A DNA stretch of 17,463 bases from B16-G9 sp964400655 (GTDB lineage: Bacteria > Bacteroidota > Bacteroidia > Bacteroidales > F082): positions 1-17,463 of the forward strand of contig CAYNVN010000028.1 in assembly GCA_964400655.1 (NCBI GenBank), given 5' to 3'. The notes below the pieces were generated by a model that worked only from the letters and a program-made list of their open reading frames with translations, made no database searches and was not told where the DNA came from. The position numbers were made by a program, and so were the translations under genes. This document shows, one piece after another, positions 7,848 to 15,592 of this stretch. The number at the start of each line of letters is the position of its first letter. The first letter of the stretch is position 1.

Positions 7848-10112
7848 TTACCTGTTATTACCTGTTATTGTAAGTTTTCCGCCAGGTTGAATTTCCATGT
7901 GTGCATTTTGTTGAAGTTGAAGTGTTTTACATACAGCAGATTTGTTGAGCACCATCGACGGGAACCGGTTTCCCTGTGGATTTGAAGGTATTGTAACGGT
8001 GGTTGCCGAATCGGGAACACGGTAGTCGCTCCAGTTGGAAACCGTTGACCAGTCGTTTGAAAAATGACCGGTCCACATTCCGGCCGGTGTACCGTAATAT
8101 CGTCTTTTAAGTACAATATATGTTACCGAGTATTTGTGAAGTACCAAAACGGAAGTATCGGTAAAGCCTGCTCCGTAAGCAAAAACATTATCCAGGTTGG
8201 CCGGACCGCCACCGGTAGTGGTGCTTGTCATTCCGTTTACATAAAACTTTTTGTTGCCGGCATTGATGTTGTCGGCATAAACCGAGTACCAGTAAACCGA
8301 ATCAATTTGAGTGGTGTCGGTAAAGTTGATCAAAACTTTTTGAGCGGTGTCGGAATAGTTCAGCAACACAAGCCCTATTTCGCCGCTGCTGAACACAGAG
8401 CTGTAAGACCTTACAACCGAATCGCAGACAATGGAATCGGCAATCATAAAATCTCCGAACATTTTTCCGTAGTAATAGTAAGGGGTATAGGATGGGCGTG
8501 CCGTATAATTTGCCTGATTGGGATCGTTTTTTGAAAGTATTCCGTGTGTTTCGTTTCCGTTGATGTTCCACTCGTTAACCCATATTGTGGTAAGGTCGAA
8601 CCTGTTTTTTACCATGGTTCCCAGTGCGTCGGCAATAAACAGCCCGTTGGTCATGTTGGTAGTGGAATATCCCTGATTGTTAAATTCGGTAAAGGAAACG
8701 GGGAAATATCCTGCCGGTTTGGAAGTGTTGTGCCGGACAACAGCTTGTATTTCCTGCATATCCCAGTCAATTTCTTTAACCGCTCTAACTGCTGCCGCTC
8801 CGTTGGAAACCCCGAAATAGTGATGAACAATTAAAAAATCGGCAGAATCTTCCACTTCACGCATTACCTGTTCGTTCCATTCGAAATCGTTGTGCGACAA
8901 AACAGCACCTATTCTGATGGTTGAATCAACGGCTTTCATGGCGGTGGAAAATACGCGCAAATCTTCGCCGTACTCTTTTCCGGTAACAATGCTGCCGTTA
9001 ACATTGTATCCTGTTTCCCAGGCACCGTAACATTCGTTTCCTATTTCCCAGTATTTGATGTTCTCGCCCTTAACAACATTGTAATAATTTACCCACGAAG
9101 CAGCATAATCGGCTGCTTGTTGAACCCTTGCTGCGCGGGTACTGTCGGGTGTTACGCCATAGCGTGCATAAAAGTAGTTTACCACAACGGTAGGTTCTCC
9201 GCCGGCATTGTTTTTAAATGTAAGAAAGTGGTCGGGATCCATAAATTTTGACTTGGTTCCGCAAATGGCATTTACCGGAATCAAAAATGAACTCGGTATA
9301 TTGCAATCCCAAAAGTAGATGTTGGAACCCGAACCGGCCGGATACCGGAAAGCTCCCATTTGTTCGTACAAATGCGCCCTGTTTACCAGCCCGTCGCCGC
9401 TGCGCATATTTGAGTTTACTCCAAATTGTGTGTAAGTTACCGGAGCAATGGTGTCGAGCGGATTGATGGTAATTGACACTGTTGCGTTTGAAGTATCGGT
9501 ATCGAGGGTGTCGATAACAACCGAATCGGGATATTGAAAAAAACGGGGATGCCAGTTTTCGGAAAACTGATTAATAACGGAAACATCAATTTGCGAATTG
9601 ATCATCGAGAAGTCATCGAACCAGTAAGTACCGGTATCGGCACCAATTTCCAGCCTGAACCTAAATGAAATGCTGTTTGAATAGGAGTGAACCGGCATGG
9701 AGTATTTTTGGTAAACGGTGTCGAGATTAAGTATGGAAGATTTTTGAACGGAACTTCCTCCGGCATCATTATTTACCCAAAGCCTGACCCTCGTTTTGAG
9801 CGTGTCGGCCGACCCTTTTCCGTAAAAGGTAAGGTAAAGCAGGTTTCCGCGTAACGAATCGGGAATTTCAAAAGTTGATGAATAAAAATTGATGTGACGG
9901 ATATCTCCGTCGGAAGAGTTTACCCTGTTTTTGGCCGACCCTTCTGTAAGGTTACCGATGGTGTCGTGCGTTAAAGTAACATCACCGGAGGTTGTCCAGC
10001 CGTCAACATTAACAAGAAAATCAGGATTATCGGTTATAAGGTTGTATTGTGCCTGTGTCGGCATCAAACAGTAAATTATAAAAACAATTAATAACAAACT
10101 TTTCCTTAACAT
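7848..10112 (-). CDS. Secreted GH51-like (clan GH-A) glycoside hydrolase with N-terminal carbohydrate-binding module
   Basis: A 754-residue exported enzyme. A signal peptide covers residues 1-21 (cleavage about PTQA|Q). Residues 24-175 form a beta-rich carbohydrate-binding-like module: ITDNPDF...GWTTSG near the start and GTYWFDDFSM (161-170) at the end, a typical CBM4/9-type layout. The catalytic barrel spans about 215-560. WEIGNE (355-360) supplies the likely acid/base E360, and FTEFN (474-478) supplies the likely nucleophile E476. HHYF (430-433) and WVNEWN (511-516) also fit clan GH-A alpha-L-arabinofuranosidase-like enzymes. A beta-sandwich follows at about 560-670. Residues 676-754 are a W/NW...VP...Cys...GG module of the kind found before T9SS sorting domains, but the protein stops at LTITGNNR with no sorting domain. 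The ATG is 3 nt after the stop of the EnvC-like gene, implying cotranscription. Exact GH family and substrate are uncertain. Confidence 0.85.
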   Translation of the reverse strand: MLRKSLLLIVFIIYCLMPTQAQYNLITDNPDFLVNVDGWTTSGDVTLTHDTIGNLTEGSAKNRVNSSDGDIRHINFYSSTFEIPDSLRGNLLYLTFYGKGSADTLKTRVRLWVNNDAGGSSVQKSSILNLDTVYQKYSMPVHSYSNSISFRFRLEIGADTGTYWFDDFSMINSQIDVSVINQFSENWHPRFFQYPDSVVIDTLDTDTSNATVSITINPLDTIAPVTYTQFGVNSNMRSGDGLVNRAHLYEQMGAFRYPAGSGSNIYFWDCNIPSSFLIPVNAICGTKSKFMDPDHFLTFKNNAGGEPTVVVNYFYARYGVTPDSTRAARVQQAADYAASWVNYYNVVKGENIKYWEIGNECYGAWETGYNVNGSIVTGKEYGEDLRVFSTAMKAVDSTIRIGAVLSHNDFEWNEQVMREVEDSADFLIVHHYFGVSNGAAAVRAVKEIDWDMQEIQAVVRHNTSKPAGYFPVSFTEFNNQGYSTTNMTNGLFIADALGTMVKNRFDLTTIWVNEWNINGNETHGILSKNDPNQANYTARPSYTPYYYYGKMFGDFMIADSIVCDSVVRSYSSVFSSGEIGLVLLNYSDTAQKVLINFTDTTQIDSVYWYSVYADNINAGNKKFYVNGMTSTTTGGGPANLDNVFAYGAGFTDTSVLVLHKYSVTYIVLKRRYYGTPAGMWTGHFSNDWSTVSNWSDYRVPDSATTVTIPSNPQGNRFPSMVLNKSAVCKTLQLQQNAHMEIQPGGKLTITGNNR
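7850..7869. repeat. 10-bp perfect tandem duplication at the 3' end of the glycoside hydrolase gene
   Basis: The unit acctgttatt occurs twice in a row (7850-7859 and 7860-7869). It encodes the last codons (TGNNR) and abuts the stop of the glycoside hydrolase gene. With one copy removed the frame would read TGKF and stop at once, so the duplication alone does not explain why the protein ends here. Confidence 0.85.
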
Positions 10113-10115
10113 GTT

Positions 10116-11369
10116 TTATTTTTTTAAAATCCAGTAATAGGGGTTTTGTTTGTGTTTGCCGTTCCAAACTTCAAAATGAAGTTCGGTTTTTCCTTTAAGG
10201 TTTGTATGAATAAGTCCGAGAGGTTCTTTTCCGGTAACTTCATCACCTTTGGTAACATAAACCTTTTCGAGGTTGGAGTAAACGGTAAACCAGTTTCCAT
10301 GCTTAATAATAACGGCAATGTTGGTATTGGATATGGTGGTAACACTCACAACTTTTCCTTTAAACACCGCCTTTGCCTCGCTATTGGCAGAGGTGGCAAT
10401 ATCGATGCCGTTGTTTTTTACCATCACATGTTTTAATACGGGATGCGGGTGTGAGCCGAATGTTCCGGAAATAACGCCCCGGTCAACCGGCCAGGGCAGC
10501 CTGCCTTTGTTGTTAAAAAAGGCTTTTGCCAGCTCTTTTTCTTTTGGTGTGAGCGCATAACTGCTTTTTCCGGAGGCGCTCTTTTTTACTTTGGTTTCGG
10601 AGGAGATAATGTTTTCGATTTTTTTGTTCAGTTTTTTAGCTTCTTGTTGTTTTTTGCGCAGTTGTGCCCTGAGCTGTTTTTCTTTTTTTGAAAGTCCGGC
10701 TCGTAGTTTGTCCTTTTCGCGCTGGTTGTTTTCGAGTTTATCAAGCTGTAAATTTTCGTTTTCCAGCAGTTTGCTTTTTCTGTTTTTTTGGGCGTTAAGG
10801 TCTGTGAGTTCTTTTTCTTTAATATTTTCCATGTTTCTAATGGAGTCGGCCTGCTGACGGATAAATCCGGTCAGTTCGTCAAGATAACGCAGGCGTTGGT
10901 AGGCCTGATTCAGGTCTTCGGCCGAAAAAATAAAAATCAGTTTATCGAGTTTGCCGTTGTTTCGTGCCAAAAACACCACCACCCGTGCATACTCTTTTTT
11001 TAAGTTCTCCAATTGATTGTTCATATTGGAGATGCCGTTTTTGGTTCTGGAAATTTTTTTCTCAAGGATGGATATCTCCTTTTTTAAAGTGGCAATAAGT
11101 TCGTTACGTTGATTGATTTTGTTTTGGATAAGCTGTAGCTCGTACAGGGTGTTTTTTTTGTTTTTACGGGTTTCGGAAAGCAGTTTGTTGGTGTATTCAA
11201 TCTCCTTTTCAATTTTTTTTCGTTTGGCCCGCAGATCGTCGGCTTTATTTTGTGCCCGAACAGGGAGGCTATCGGTTAGTATAAAACCGATAATAAAAAT
11301 CAACGATAACCAAAGCATAACAGGTTTGTCGCTATTATTAACCAATCTTATCATTCTTAACAACTTCAT
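10116..11369 (-). CDS. EnvC-like murein hydrolase activator: coiled coil plus degenerate M23/LytM domain
   Basis: A 417-residue exported protein. The signal peptide covers residues 1-39 (VRA|Q). A long Lys/Glu/Leu/Gln-rich coiled coil covers about 41-260, and a LytM/M23 domain about 295-415. M23 zinc ligands normally sit in HxGxD and HxH. Here the first motif reads NNGID (319-323) with Asn for His, and the second reads ELHFEVW (396-402) with Glu for the first His. The usual YAHL reads YSNL. The domain is therefore probably not catalytic, as in E. coli EnvC, which activates N-acetylmuramoyl-L-alanine amidases during septum splitting. That role is inference from architecture. The start was chosen because the ATG lies 3 nt after the DUF4292 stop and gives a complete signal peptide. 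The gene is fourth in the dut-TPR-DUF4292-envC-like run. Confidence 0.91.
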   Translation of the reverse strand: MKLLRMIRLVNNSDKPVMLWLSLIFIIGFILTDSLPVRAQNKADDLRAKRKKIEKEIEYTNKLLSETRKNKKNTLYELQLIQNKINQRNELIATLKKEISILEKKISRTKNGISNMNNQLENLKKEYARVVVFLARNNGKLDKLIFIFSAEDLNQAYQRLRYLDELTGFIRQQADSIRNMENIKEKELTDLNAQKNRKSKLLENENLQLDKLENNQREKDKLRAGLSKKEKQLRAQLRKKQQEAKKLNKKIENIISSETKVKKSASGKSSYALTPKEKELAKAFFNNKGRLPWPVDRGVISGTFGSHPHPVLKHVMVKNNGIDIATSANSEAKAVFKGKVVSVTTISNTNIAVIIKHGNWFTVYSNLEKVYVTKGDEVTGKEPLGLIHTNLKGKTELHFEVWNGKHKQNPYYWILKK

Positions 11370-11372
11370 GGT

Positions 11373-12218
11373 TTAAAAGGCATATTGATATTTTTTTGGA
11401 ATATGAAAAGGAAAACTCATCTTTTCATCAAAATGAACCTTATTATACTTTACGTTGATACTAATATCTTTATTGGCTGAAATTTGTATCTGAATATTAA
11501 ACGGAAACCACTTTCCTTCAACTTCGCGGTAGTCGTTGTAATAAACCACCAGCTTGTTGTTTTCGGCACCGATTTCGTGCATCTCAACTTTACGCATCCT
11601 AAAATTTACCGGATCCATCCACACTTTTTCAACTATGATGTTAGTGGGTGAATTACCTTTTTTTATTTTCTTTTTTATTTTCCGCTTTTTTTCCATCGTA
11701 AGCAGATACATATTATCATCAACTTTTACGTTGTAATTGTCAACCGTATAATGTGGCAGTTCATTGCCAAGTATCATCGATTGAACAATGATGTAATCAA
11801 CCGTAGAACTGATTAGGGTGTCGAGCATTTTATATCGGCCTGTAAAATAGGTTTTATTAAGGCGGTTGATAAATTTTACGGAATCCTGTGTTAAAATAAG
11901 GCGTGCGGCTTCAATGCCCATTGCCGGCGAAAACGAAAGCCATAAAATGCTGTCTTCACGCATCCGCAGTTGTCCGCGTAAGCTGGTACTCGACGATTCT
12001 TTTTGATAATTAATACTGAGTTTGGCTGAAAGATAATTGAAAGAGAGTCTGTTGGCATCAAGTTTTTCTTTCAGATATTGATAACCATACATCTTTAAAT
12101 TGCTTTTTGCCGATGTTTTTTTTGTTGATTTGCATGAAGAAACAGTTAATAGTATAACTGCTAAAAAAAACAGCATGCTGCTTATGTATGGTATTTTGTA
12201 ATTAAATTTTTTCATCAT
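11373..12218 (-). CDS. DUF4292 lipoprotein
   Basis: A 281-residue predicted lipoprotein. A hydrophobic leader runs to a lipobox (TVSSC, Cys29), followed by a Ser/Thr/Lys linker. The body contains YLSAKLSINYQ, LRGQLRMREDSILWLSFSPAMGIEAARL and KTYFTGRYKMLD, which I recognise as the DUF4292 pattern. Many strands of amphipathic beta type fit a LolA/LolB-like half-barrel that could carry a lipid or lipoprotein; that role is inference. A very basic patch (about residues 177-188, KKRKIKKKIKKG) sits in the middle and is encoded by an A/T-homopolymer-rich stretch near 11655-11695. The protein may start at the first or second Met; the second gives the same signal. It follows the TPR gene by 20 nt and precedes the EnvC-like gene by 3 nt. 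Confidence 0.87.
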   Translation of the reverse strand: MMKKFNYKIPYISSMLFFLAVILLTVSSCKSTKKTSAKSNLKMYGYQYLKEKLDANRLSFNYLSAKLSINYQKESSSTSLRGQLRMREDSILWLSFSPAMGIEAARLILTQDSVKFINRLNKTYFTGRYKMLDTLISSTVDYIIVQSMILGNELPHYTVDNYNVKVDDNMYLLTMEKKRKIKKKIKKGNSPTNIIVEKVWMDPVNFRMRKVEMHEIGAENNKLVVYYNDYREVEGKWFPFNIQIQISANKDISINVKYNKVHFDEKMSFPFHIPKKYQYAF

Positions 12219-12238
12219 AAAAAACTTAAACGGCTGTT

Positions 12239-13918
12239 TTACTTTTTCTTATATTTTTCAGCCATTTCAAAATATTTTTTTGCCTCTTCGTTACGTCCAA
12301 GTTTTTCAAGAATTTTTCCATAATGTTCCAAAACGGTATCGCTGGTGTTTCCTCCGTTTTTCAGGGCTTTGTTTTGCCACTCCAGTGCCTCTTCATATTT
12401 TCCTTCCTGATATAGCACCCAGGCATAGGTGTCGAGGTTGTTGCTGTTTTCGGGGTCGAGGTTTACGGCATGCCGGGCCATACGTTCGGCTTTTGGTAAG
12501 TCGCGTTTTTGAAGCGAAAGATAATAGGCATAATTGTTCAGAACAATTGAGTTTTCGGGGTTTAACGACAACACCTTGTCGTACGATAAATAACAGGCAT
12601 CGTAATTTTTCATCTGGTAATAAATTTCACCCAGATAGTTGTAAAACTCTTCCAGCAAAGCCTTGTTACCGGCAACAAAATCTTTTCCTGTTTCCAAAAC
12701 ATCGGCTGCTTTTTCGTAATTTTTAAGTTGATAGTTGGCAATACCGTTCATTAAATAGGGGAGCGGCTGATTTGGAAAAAGATCGTTAACCTGTTCCGAA
12801 TTTTTTGCAAGATTTTTATAGTCGTTAAGATACATGTCGCAAAACAGCAACTGTTCCCAAACGGCATAGTTTAACGAGTCGCTCCGTAAAACTTCAAGGG
12901 TTAGTTTTTTGGCTTTTTTATACTCCTTGTTTTGATAAAGCAACGACGAATAGAGCGATTTTGAAACCGGATTATCGGGATAGGTTTTCATTAAGATTTT
13001 TGATAGTTCCAGCGCCTGGCTTTTTTGTTCTTCATTTAATGTTCCGGGATAGTAGGTTGAAAGCAGTTTTATTTTTGTTTCAAGGTCAAGTTTGTTGTTA
13101 ATCATGCCGAGTTTTAATTCTTCAAACGATTTTTCGGGTTCATTACGTTTTCGATAAAAATCGGCCAGCGAAATATGTACATATGGGTCATCGGGATCAA
13201 TACGTTCAATTTGTTTGTACGCCCAAACAGCTTTGTCGTCCATTTTGTATTTGGCGCAAAACTCGGCCAGCATGGCGTAATAACGAACCTCTTCGGGGTT
13301 TTGAGCAATTAATTTTTCGTACTCTTTGATGCCCGATTGATAATCGCCAATTTGGGTGTAAAGCCTTACTTTTTGATTGATCAGTTGTTCGTTAACACCA
13401 ACCTGTTTTTCAATTTTATCATATTCGGCAACGGCTTTTTTATAAGCTCCGGTAAAAACGTAAGCATAGGCCAGTTCGTTTAAAAAGGTAAAATCGTCGG
13501 GATATTGTTGTACCAGTTCTTCGTAAGCCTTAACATATTCATCGTATTTTTCTTCCTGCCGGGCAATGTTGGCATAAACCGACTTATACCATCTGTTTTC
13601 GGGGTCGATTGTAACCGCATGTTTGATAAGTGCATAGGCCTCGGTTGTTTGTCCTGCTGCACTAAGCAGGCGGGCTTTTTCGTAAAGGGCGGCAGGGTCG
13701 TCAGGGTCAATATCCAGAGCTTTGGTAAAAAGTTCCAGAGCTTTGGCATAATTACCCGCCTCTTTTTGGATGGCTCCCTGTGCAAAAAGGTCGGCCTCCT
13801 GCAATTTTTCTTTTTGCGAAAGATTTTTATGATTATTGTCGCTGCTCTGTTTTGTTGAGGAACACGACAGCAACATCAAAGATAAAACCGTAAGTAAAGC
13901 CAAAAATTTGAATCTCAT
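12239..13918 (-). CDS. TPR-repeat lipoprotein
   Basis: A 559-residue predicted lipoprotein with lipobox LLSC (Cys19), followed by an almost continuous solenoid of tetratricopeptide repeats. Typical units include AGNYAKALELFTKALDIDPD (about 57-76), EEKYDEYVKAYEELVQQYPD and KNYDACYLSYDKVLSLNPEN, with the last copies near the C-terminus (EGKYEEALEWQNKALKNGG and NEEAKKYFEMAEKYKKK). TPR proteins scaffold protein-protein contacts. This one should sit on the periplasmic face of a membrane, possibly organising the neighbouring DUF4292 and EnvC-like proteins. The partner is inferred from operon position only. The ATG is 11 nt after the dut stop, with a purine-rich GAAGGAAG before it. Confidence 0.92.
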   Translation of the reverse strand: MRFKFLALLTVLSLMLLSCSSTKQSSDNNHKNLSQKEKLQEADLFAQGAIQKEAGNYAKALELFTKALDIDPDDPAALYEKARLLSAAGQTTEAYALIKHAVTIDPENRWYKSVYANIARQEEKYDEYVKAYEELVQQYPDDFTFLNELAYAYVFTGAYKKAVAEYDKIEKQVGVNEQLINQKVRLYTQIGDYQSGIKEYEKLIAQNPEEVRYYAMLAEFCAKYKMDDKAVWAYKQIERIDPDDPYVHISLADFYRKRNEPEKSFEELKLGMINNKLDLETKIKLLSTYYPGTLNEEQKSQALELSKILMKTYPDNPVSKSLYSSLLYQNKEYKKAKKLTLEVLRSDSLNYAVWEQLLFCDMYLNDYKNLAKNSEQVNDLFPNQPLPYLMNGIANYQLKNYEKAADVLETGKDFVAGNKALLEEFYNYLGEIYYQMKNYDACYLSYDKVLSLNPENSIVLNNYAYYLSLQKRDLPKAERMARHAVNLDPENSNNLDTYAWVLYQEGKYEEALEWQNKALKNGGNTSDTVLEHYGKILEKLGRNEEAKKYFEMAEKYKKK

Positions 13919-13921
13919 AAT

Positions 13922-13929
13922 CTTCCTTC
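13922..13929 (-). promoter_or_regulatory. Shine-Dalgarno-like site (GAAGGAAG) for the TPR gene
   Basis: On the minus strand GAAGGAAG directly follows the dut stop codon and ends 3 nt before the TPR-gene ATG. Strong purine sites are scarce elsewhere in this window, in line with the weak Shine-Dalgarno use of Bacteroidota, so this one supports the chosen start and possible translational coupling to dut. Confidence 0.4.
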
Positions 13930-14364
13930 TTACTTTTTCCCGGTATGACCAAAGCCGCCGGCACCCCTTTTGGTTTCCGATAAAATTTCAACCTCTTCCC
14001 ATTGTGCCTGAACGTGTGCCGAAATAATCATCTGGGCAATACGGTCACCGTCGTTTATGCTATAAGTTTCGTTTGATAAATTAACAAGGATTACCCGTAT
14101 TTCGCCACGGTAATCAGCATCAATGGTTCCCGGTGTGTTCAGCACACTTATTCCGTGCTTGATGGCCATACCGCTTCGGGGCCTTACCTGAGCCTCATAT
14201 CCAACCGGAAGTTCCATATACAAACCCGTTGGAATCAGCACTCTTTCAAGGGGTTTTAACTGTACGGGATTTTCAAGGCTGGCCCTTAAATCCATACCGG
14301 CCGAAGCACCCGTTTCGTATTGCGGTAATGCGTGTTTCGATTTATTGACAATCTTTACTTTCAT
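13930..14364 (-). CDS. dut: dUTP diphosphatase (dUTPase)
   Basis: Hydrolyses dUTP to dUMP and pyrophosphate, keeping uracil out of DNA and feeding thymidylate synthesis. The protein is 144 residues, normal for the trimeric family. All five dUTPase motifs are present: AGMDLRA (22-28), RPRSGMAIKHGI (61-72), GTIDADYRGEI (79-89, with catalytic Asp82 and uracil-stacking Tyr85), GDRIAQMI (106-113), and the flexible C-terminal arm RGAGGFGHTG (133-142). It is the first gene of the minus-strand run dut, TPR lipoprotein, DUF4292 lipoprotein, EnvC-like, glycoside hydrolase. A -7-like box lies about 32 nt upstream of its start. Confidence 0.98.
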   Translation of the reverse strand: MKVKIVNKSKHALPQYETGASAGMDLRASLENPVQLKPLERVLIPTGLYMELPVGYEAQVRPRSGMAIKHGISVLNTPGTIDADYRGEIRVILVNLSNETYSINDGDRIAQMIISAHVQAQWEEVEILSETKRGAGGFGHTGKK

Positions 14365-14395
14365 GGTTCGGTTTTGAAACGAAATAATAATCAGG

Positions 14396-14403
14396 CAAAA
14401 ATA
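14396..14403 (-). promoter_or_regulatory. Bacteroidota -7 box (TATTTTTG) for the dut operon
   Basis: Read on the minus strand, the site TATTTTTG fits TAnnTTTG and lies about 32 nt before the dut ATG, giving a normal short leader. I see no good TTTG -33 element at the expected distance. Confidence 0.4.
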
Positions 14404-14476
14404 GTTAAAAAGGATGTATGAATAATTTAGGAGGAGAAGTAGTTGATTTTTAATAAAACAATAGGCGGAAATATAG

Positions 14477-14484
14477 TAGCTTTG
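14477..14484 (+). promoter_or_regulatory. Bacteroidota -7 box (TAGCTTTG) for the threonine dehydrogenase gene
   Basis: TAGCTTTG matches TAnnTTTG and is followed by CC, a common continuation. It would give a leader of roughly 50 nt before the ATG at 14541. No TTTG is present 19-21 nt upstream, so the -33 half is not supported. Confidence 0.4.
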
Positions 14485-14540
14485 CCTCCGGTAGTTCGTA
14501 AATATTGTTATTGTTTTATTGTAACGGAAATAATTAAATT

Positions 14541-15491
14541 ATGGAAAGAATTCTGGTTATAGGCAGTTCCGGACAAATCGGCTCGGAGCTGGTATTGGCA
14601 CTGCGAAAAATTTATGGTAACGAAAACGTTTTTGCCACCGATATAAAACAACCCACCGAAGAGGTAAGGTCATCAGGGCCGTTTCAAATTTTGGATGTGC
14701 TGGATTTTAAAAACCTGTTGCACTTTGTGGTACGGTATCACATTACACAGGTTTACAACCTTGCAGCCGTTCTTTCGGGTAATGCCGAAAAAATTCCGCT
14801 TCAGGCATGGGATATCAATATGAAAGCATTGATGAATACCCTTGAAGTTGCCCGCCAAAGCGATGCAAAAAAACTATTCTGGCCCAGCTCAATAGCCGTT
14901 TTCGGTCCCACAACGCCGCGCCATAATACTCCACAGCTAACGGTAATGGAACCCAATACGGTTTACGGTATTTCAAAACTGGCCGGAGAACGATGGGGCG
15001 AGTATTATGTAAATCGTTACGGGGTTGATTTCAGAAGCGTACGTTATCCGGGACTTATCAGTTACAAAACCGAACCCGGTGGCGGAACCACCGATTATGC
15101 CGTTGAAATATTTTTTGAGGCCATAAAAAAGGGAAAATACGAAAGTTTCCTTAGCGAAAACACCGCGCTTCCCATGATGTTTATGGATGATGCCATTCAA
15201 AATACCATTAAACTGATGGAGGCCGACGAAAGCAGGTTGTCGTTACGGTCGGCCTATAACATTGCCGGAATATCGTTTACTCCTAAAGAGCTAGCTGCCG
15301 AAATTAAAAAACGGATGCCCGGTTTTTCCATCACCTATAATCCCGATTTCCGTCAGGCAATAGCCGACAGCTGGCCGGCAAGCATTGATGACAGCATTGC
15401 ACGAAAAGATTGGGATCATAAAGAAAATTATGACCTGGGAAAAATGGTGGATATTATGCTGGAAAAGGTAGCGGAAAAGCTGAATAAATAG
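14541..15491 (+). CDS. tdh: L-threonine 3-dehydrogenase, short-chain (epimerase-like) type
   Basis: Oxidises L-threonine to 2-amino-3-ketobutyrate with NAD+, the first step of threonine conversion to glycine and acetyl-CoA. The 316-residue protein is an extended short-chain dehydrogenase. The Rossmann glycine motif GSSGQIG (8-14) opens it, FATDI gives Asp34 for the adenine ribose, and the catalytic set is Ser116/Ser117 with Y142xxxK146 (YGISK). The segments VRYPGLISY, PGGGTTDYAVEIFFEA, LPMMFMDDA and SWPASIDDSIARKDW are the marks that separate SDR-type threonine dehydrogenases from ordinary sugar-nucleotide epimerases. The partner gene for 2-amino-3-ketobutyrate CoA ligase (kbl) is not in the window. 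It is transcribed divergently from dut and ends at a strong terminator. A generic NAD-dependent epimerase is the fallback call. Confidence 0.92.
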   Translation: MERILVIGSSGQIGSELVLALRKIYGNENVFATDIKQPTEEVRSSGPFQILDVLDFKNLLHFVVRYHITQVYNLAAVLSGNAEKIPLQAWDINMKALMNTLEVARQSDAKKLFWPSSIAVFGPTTPRHNTPQLTVMEPNTVYGISKLAGERWGEYYVNRYGVDFRSVRYPGLISYKTEPGGGTTDYAVEIFFEAIKKGKYESFLSENTALPMMFMDDAIQNTIKLMEADESRLSLRSAYNIAGISFTPKELAAEIKKRMPGFSITYNPDFRQAIADSWPASIDDSIARKDWDHKENYDLGKMVDIMLEKVAEKLNK

Positions 15492-15531
15492 TATTTTGTA
15501 CCAAACCTGCCTGCGTTTAAGGGTGATACTT

Positions 15532-15573
15532 AAAAAAAAGCGGGATGATGTTCAATTCATCCCGCTTTTTTTT
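15532..15573. terminator. Bidirectional rho-independent terminator
   Basis: A perfect 17-bp inverted repeat: arms 15532-15548 and 15557-15573 around the 8-nt loop TGTTCAAT. The stem core is GCGGGATGA/TCATCCCGC, and it is flanked by eight A on the left and eight T on the right. It therefore reads as a GC-rich hairpin plus U-tract in both directions. It lies between the convergent ends of the threonine dehydrogenase gene and the 77-codon gene. Confidence 0.93.
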
Positions 15574-15592
15574 AAAAACTTCATAAGTATTA

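Noticed and set aside
8064..8534. Plus-strand open frame opposite the glycoside hydrolase gene
   Set aside because: It has no recognisable domain and lies wholly inside a gene with clear catalytic motifs on the other strand.
10591..10857. Ser/Phe/Leu-rich plus-strand frame that looks like a membrane protein
   Set aside because: It is the antisense of the Lys/Glu-rich coiled coil of the EnvC-like gene; such mirror frames arise from codon bias.
14365..14540. Riboswitch or small RNA in the dut/tdh intergenic region
   Set aside because: The region is AT-rich with no stable paired structure or conserved aptamer core visible; only two -7-type boxes could be supported.
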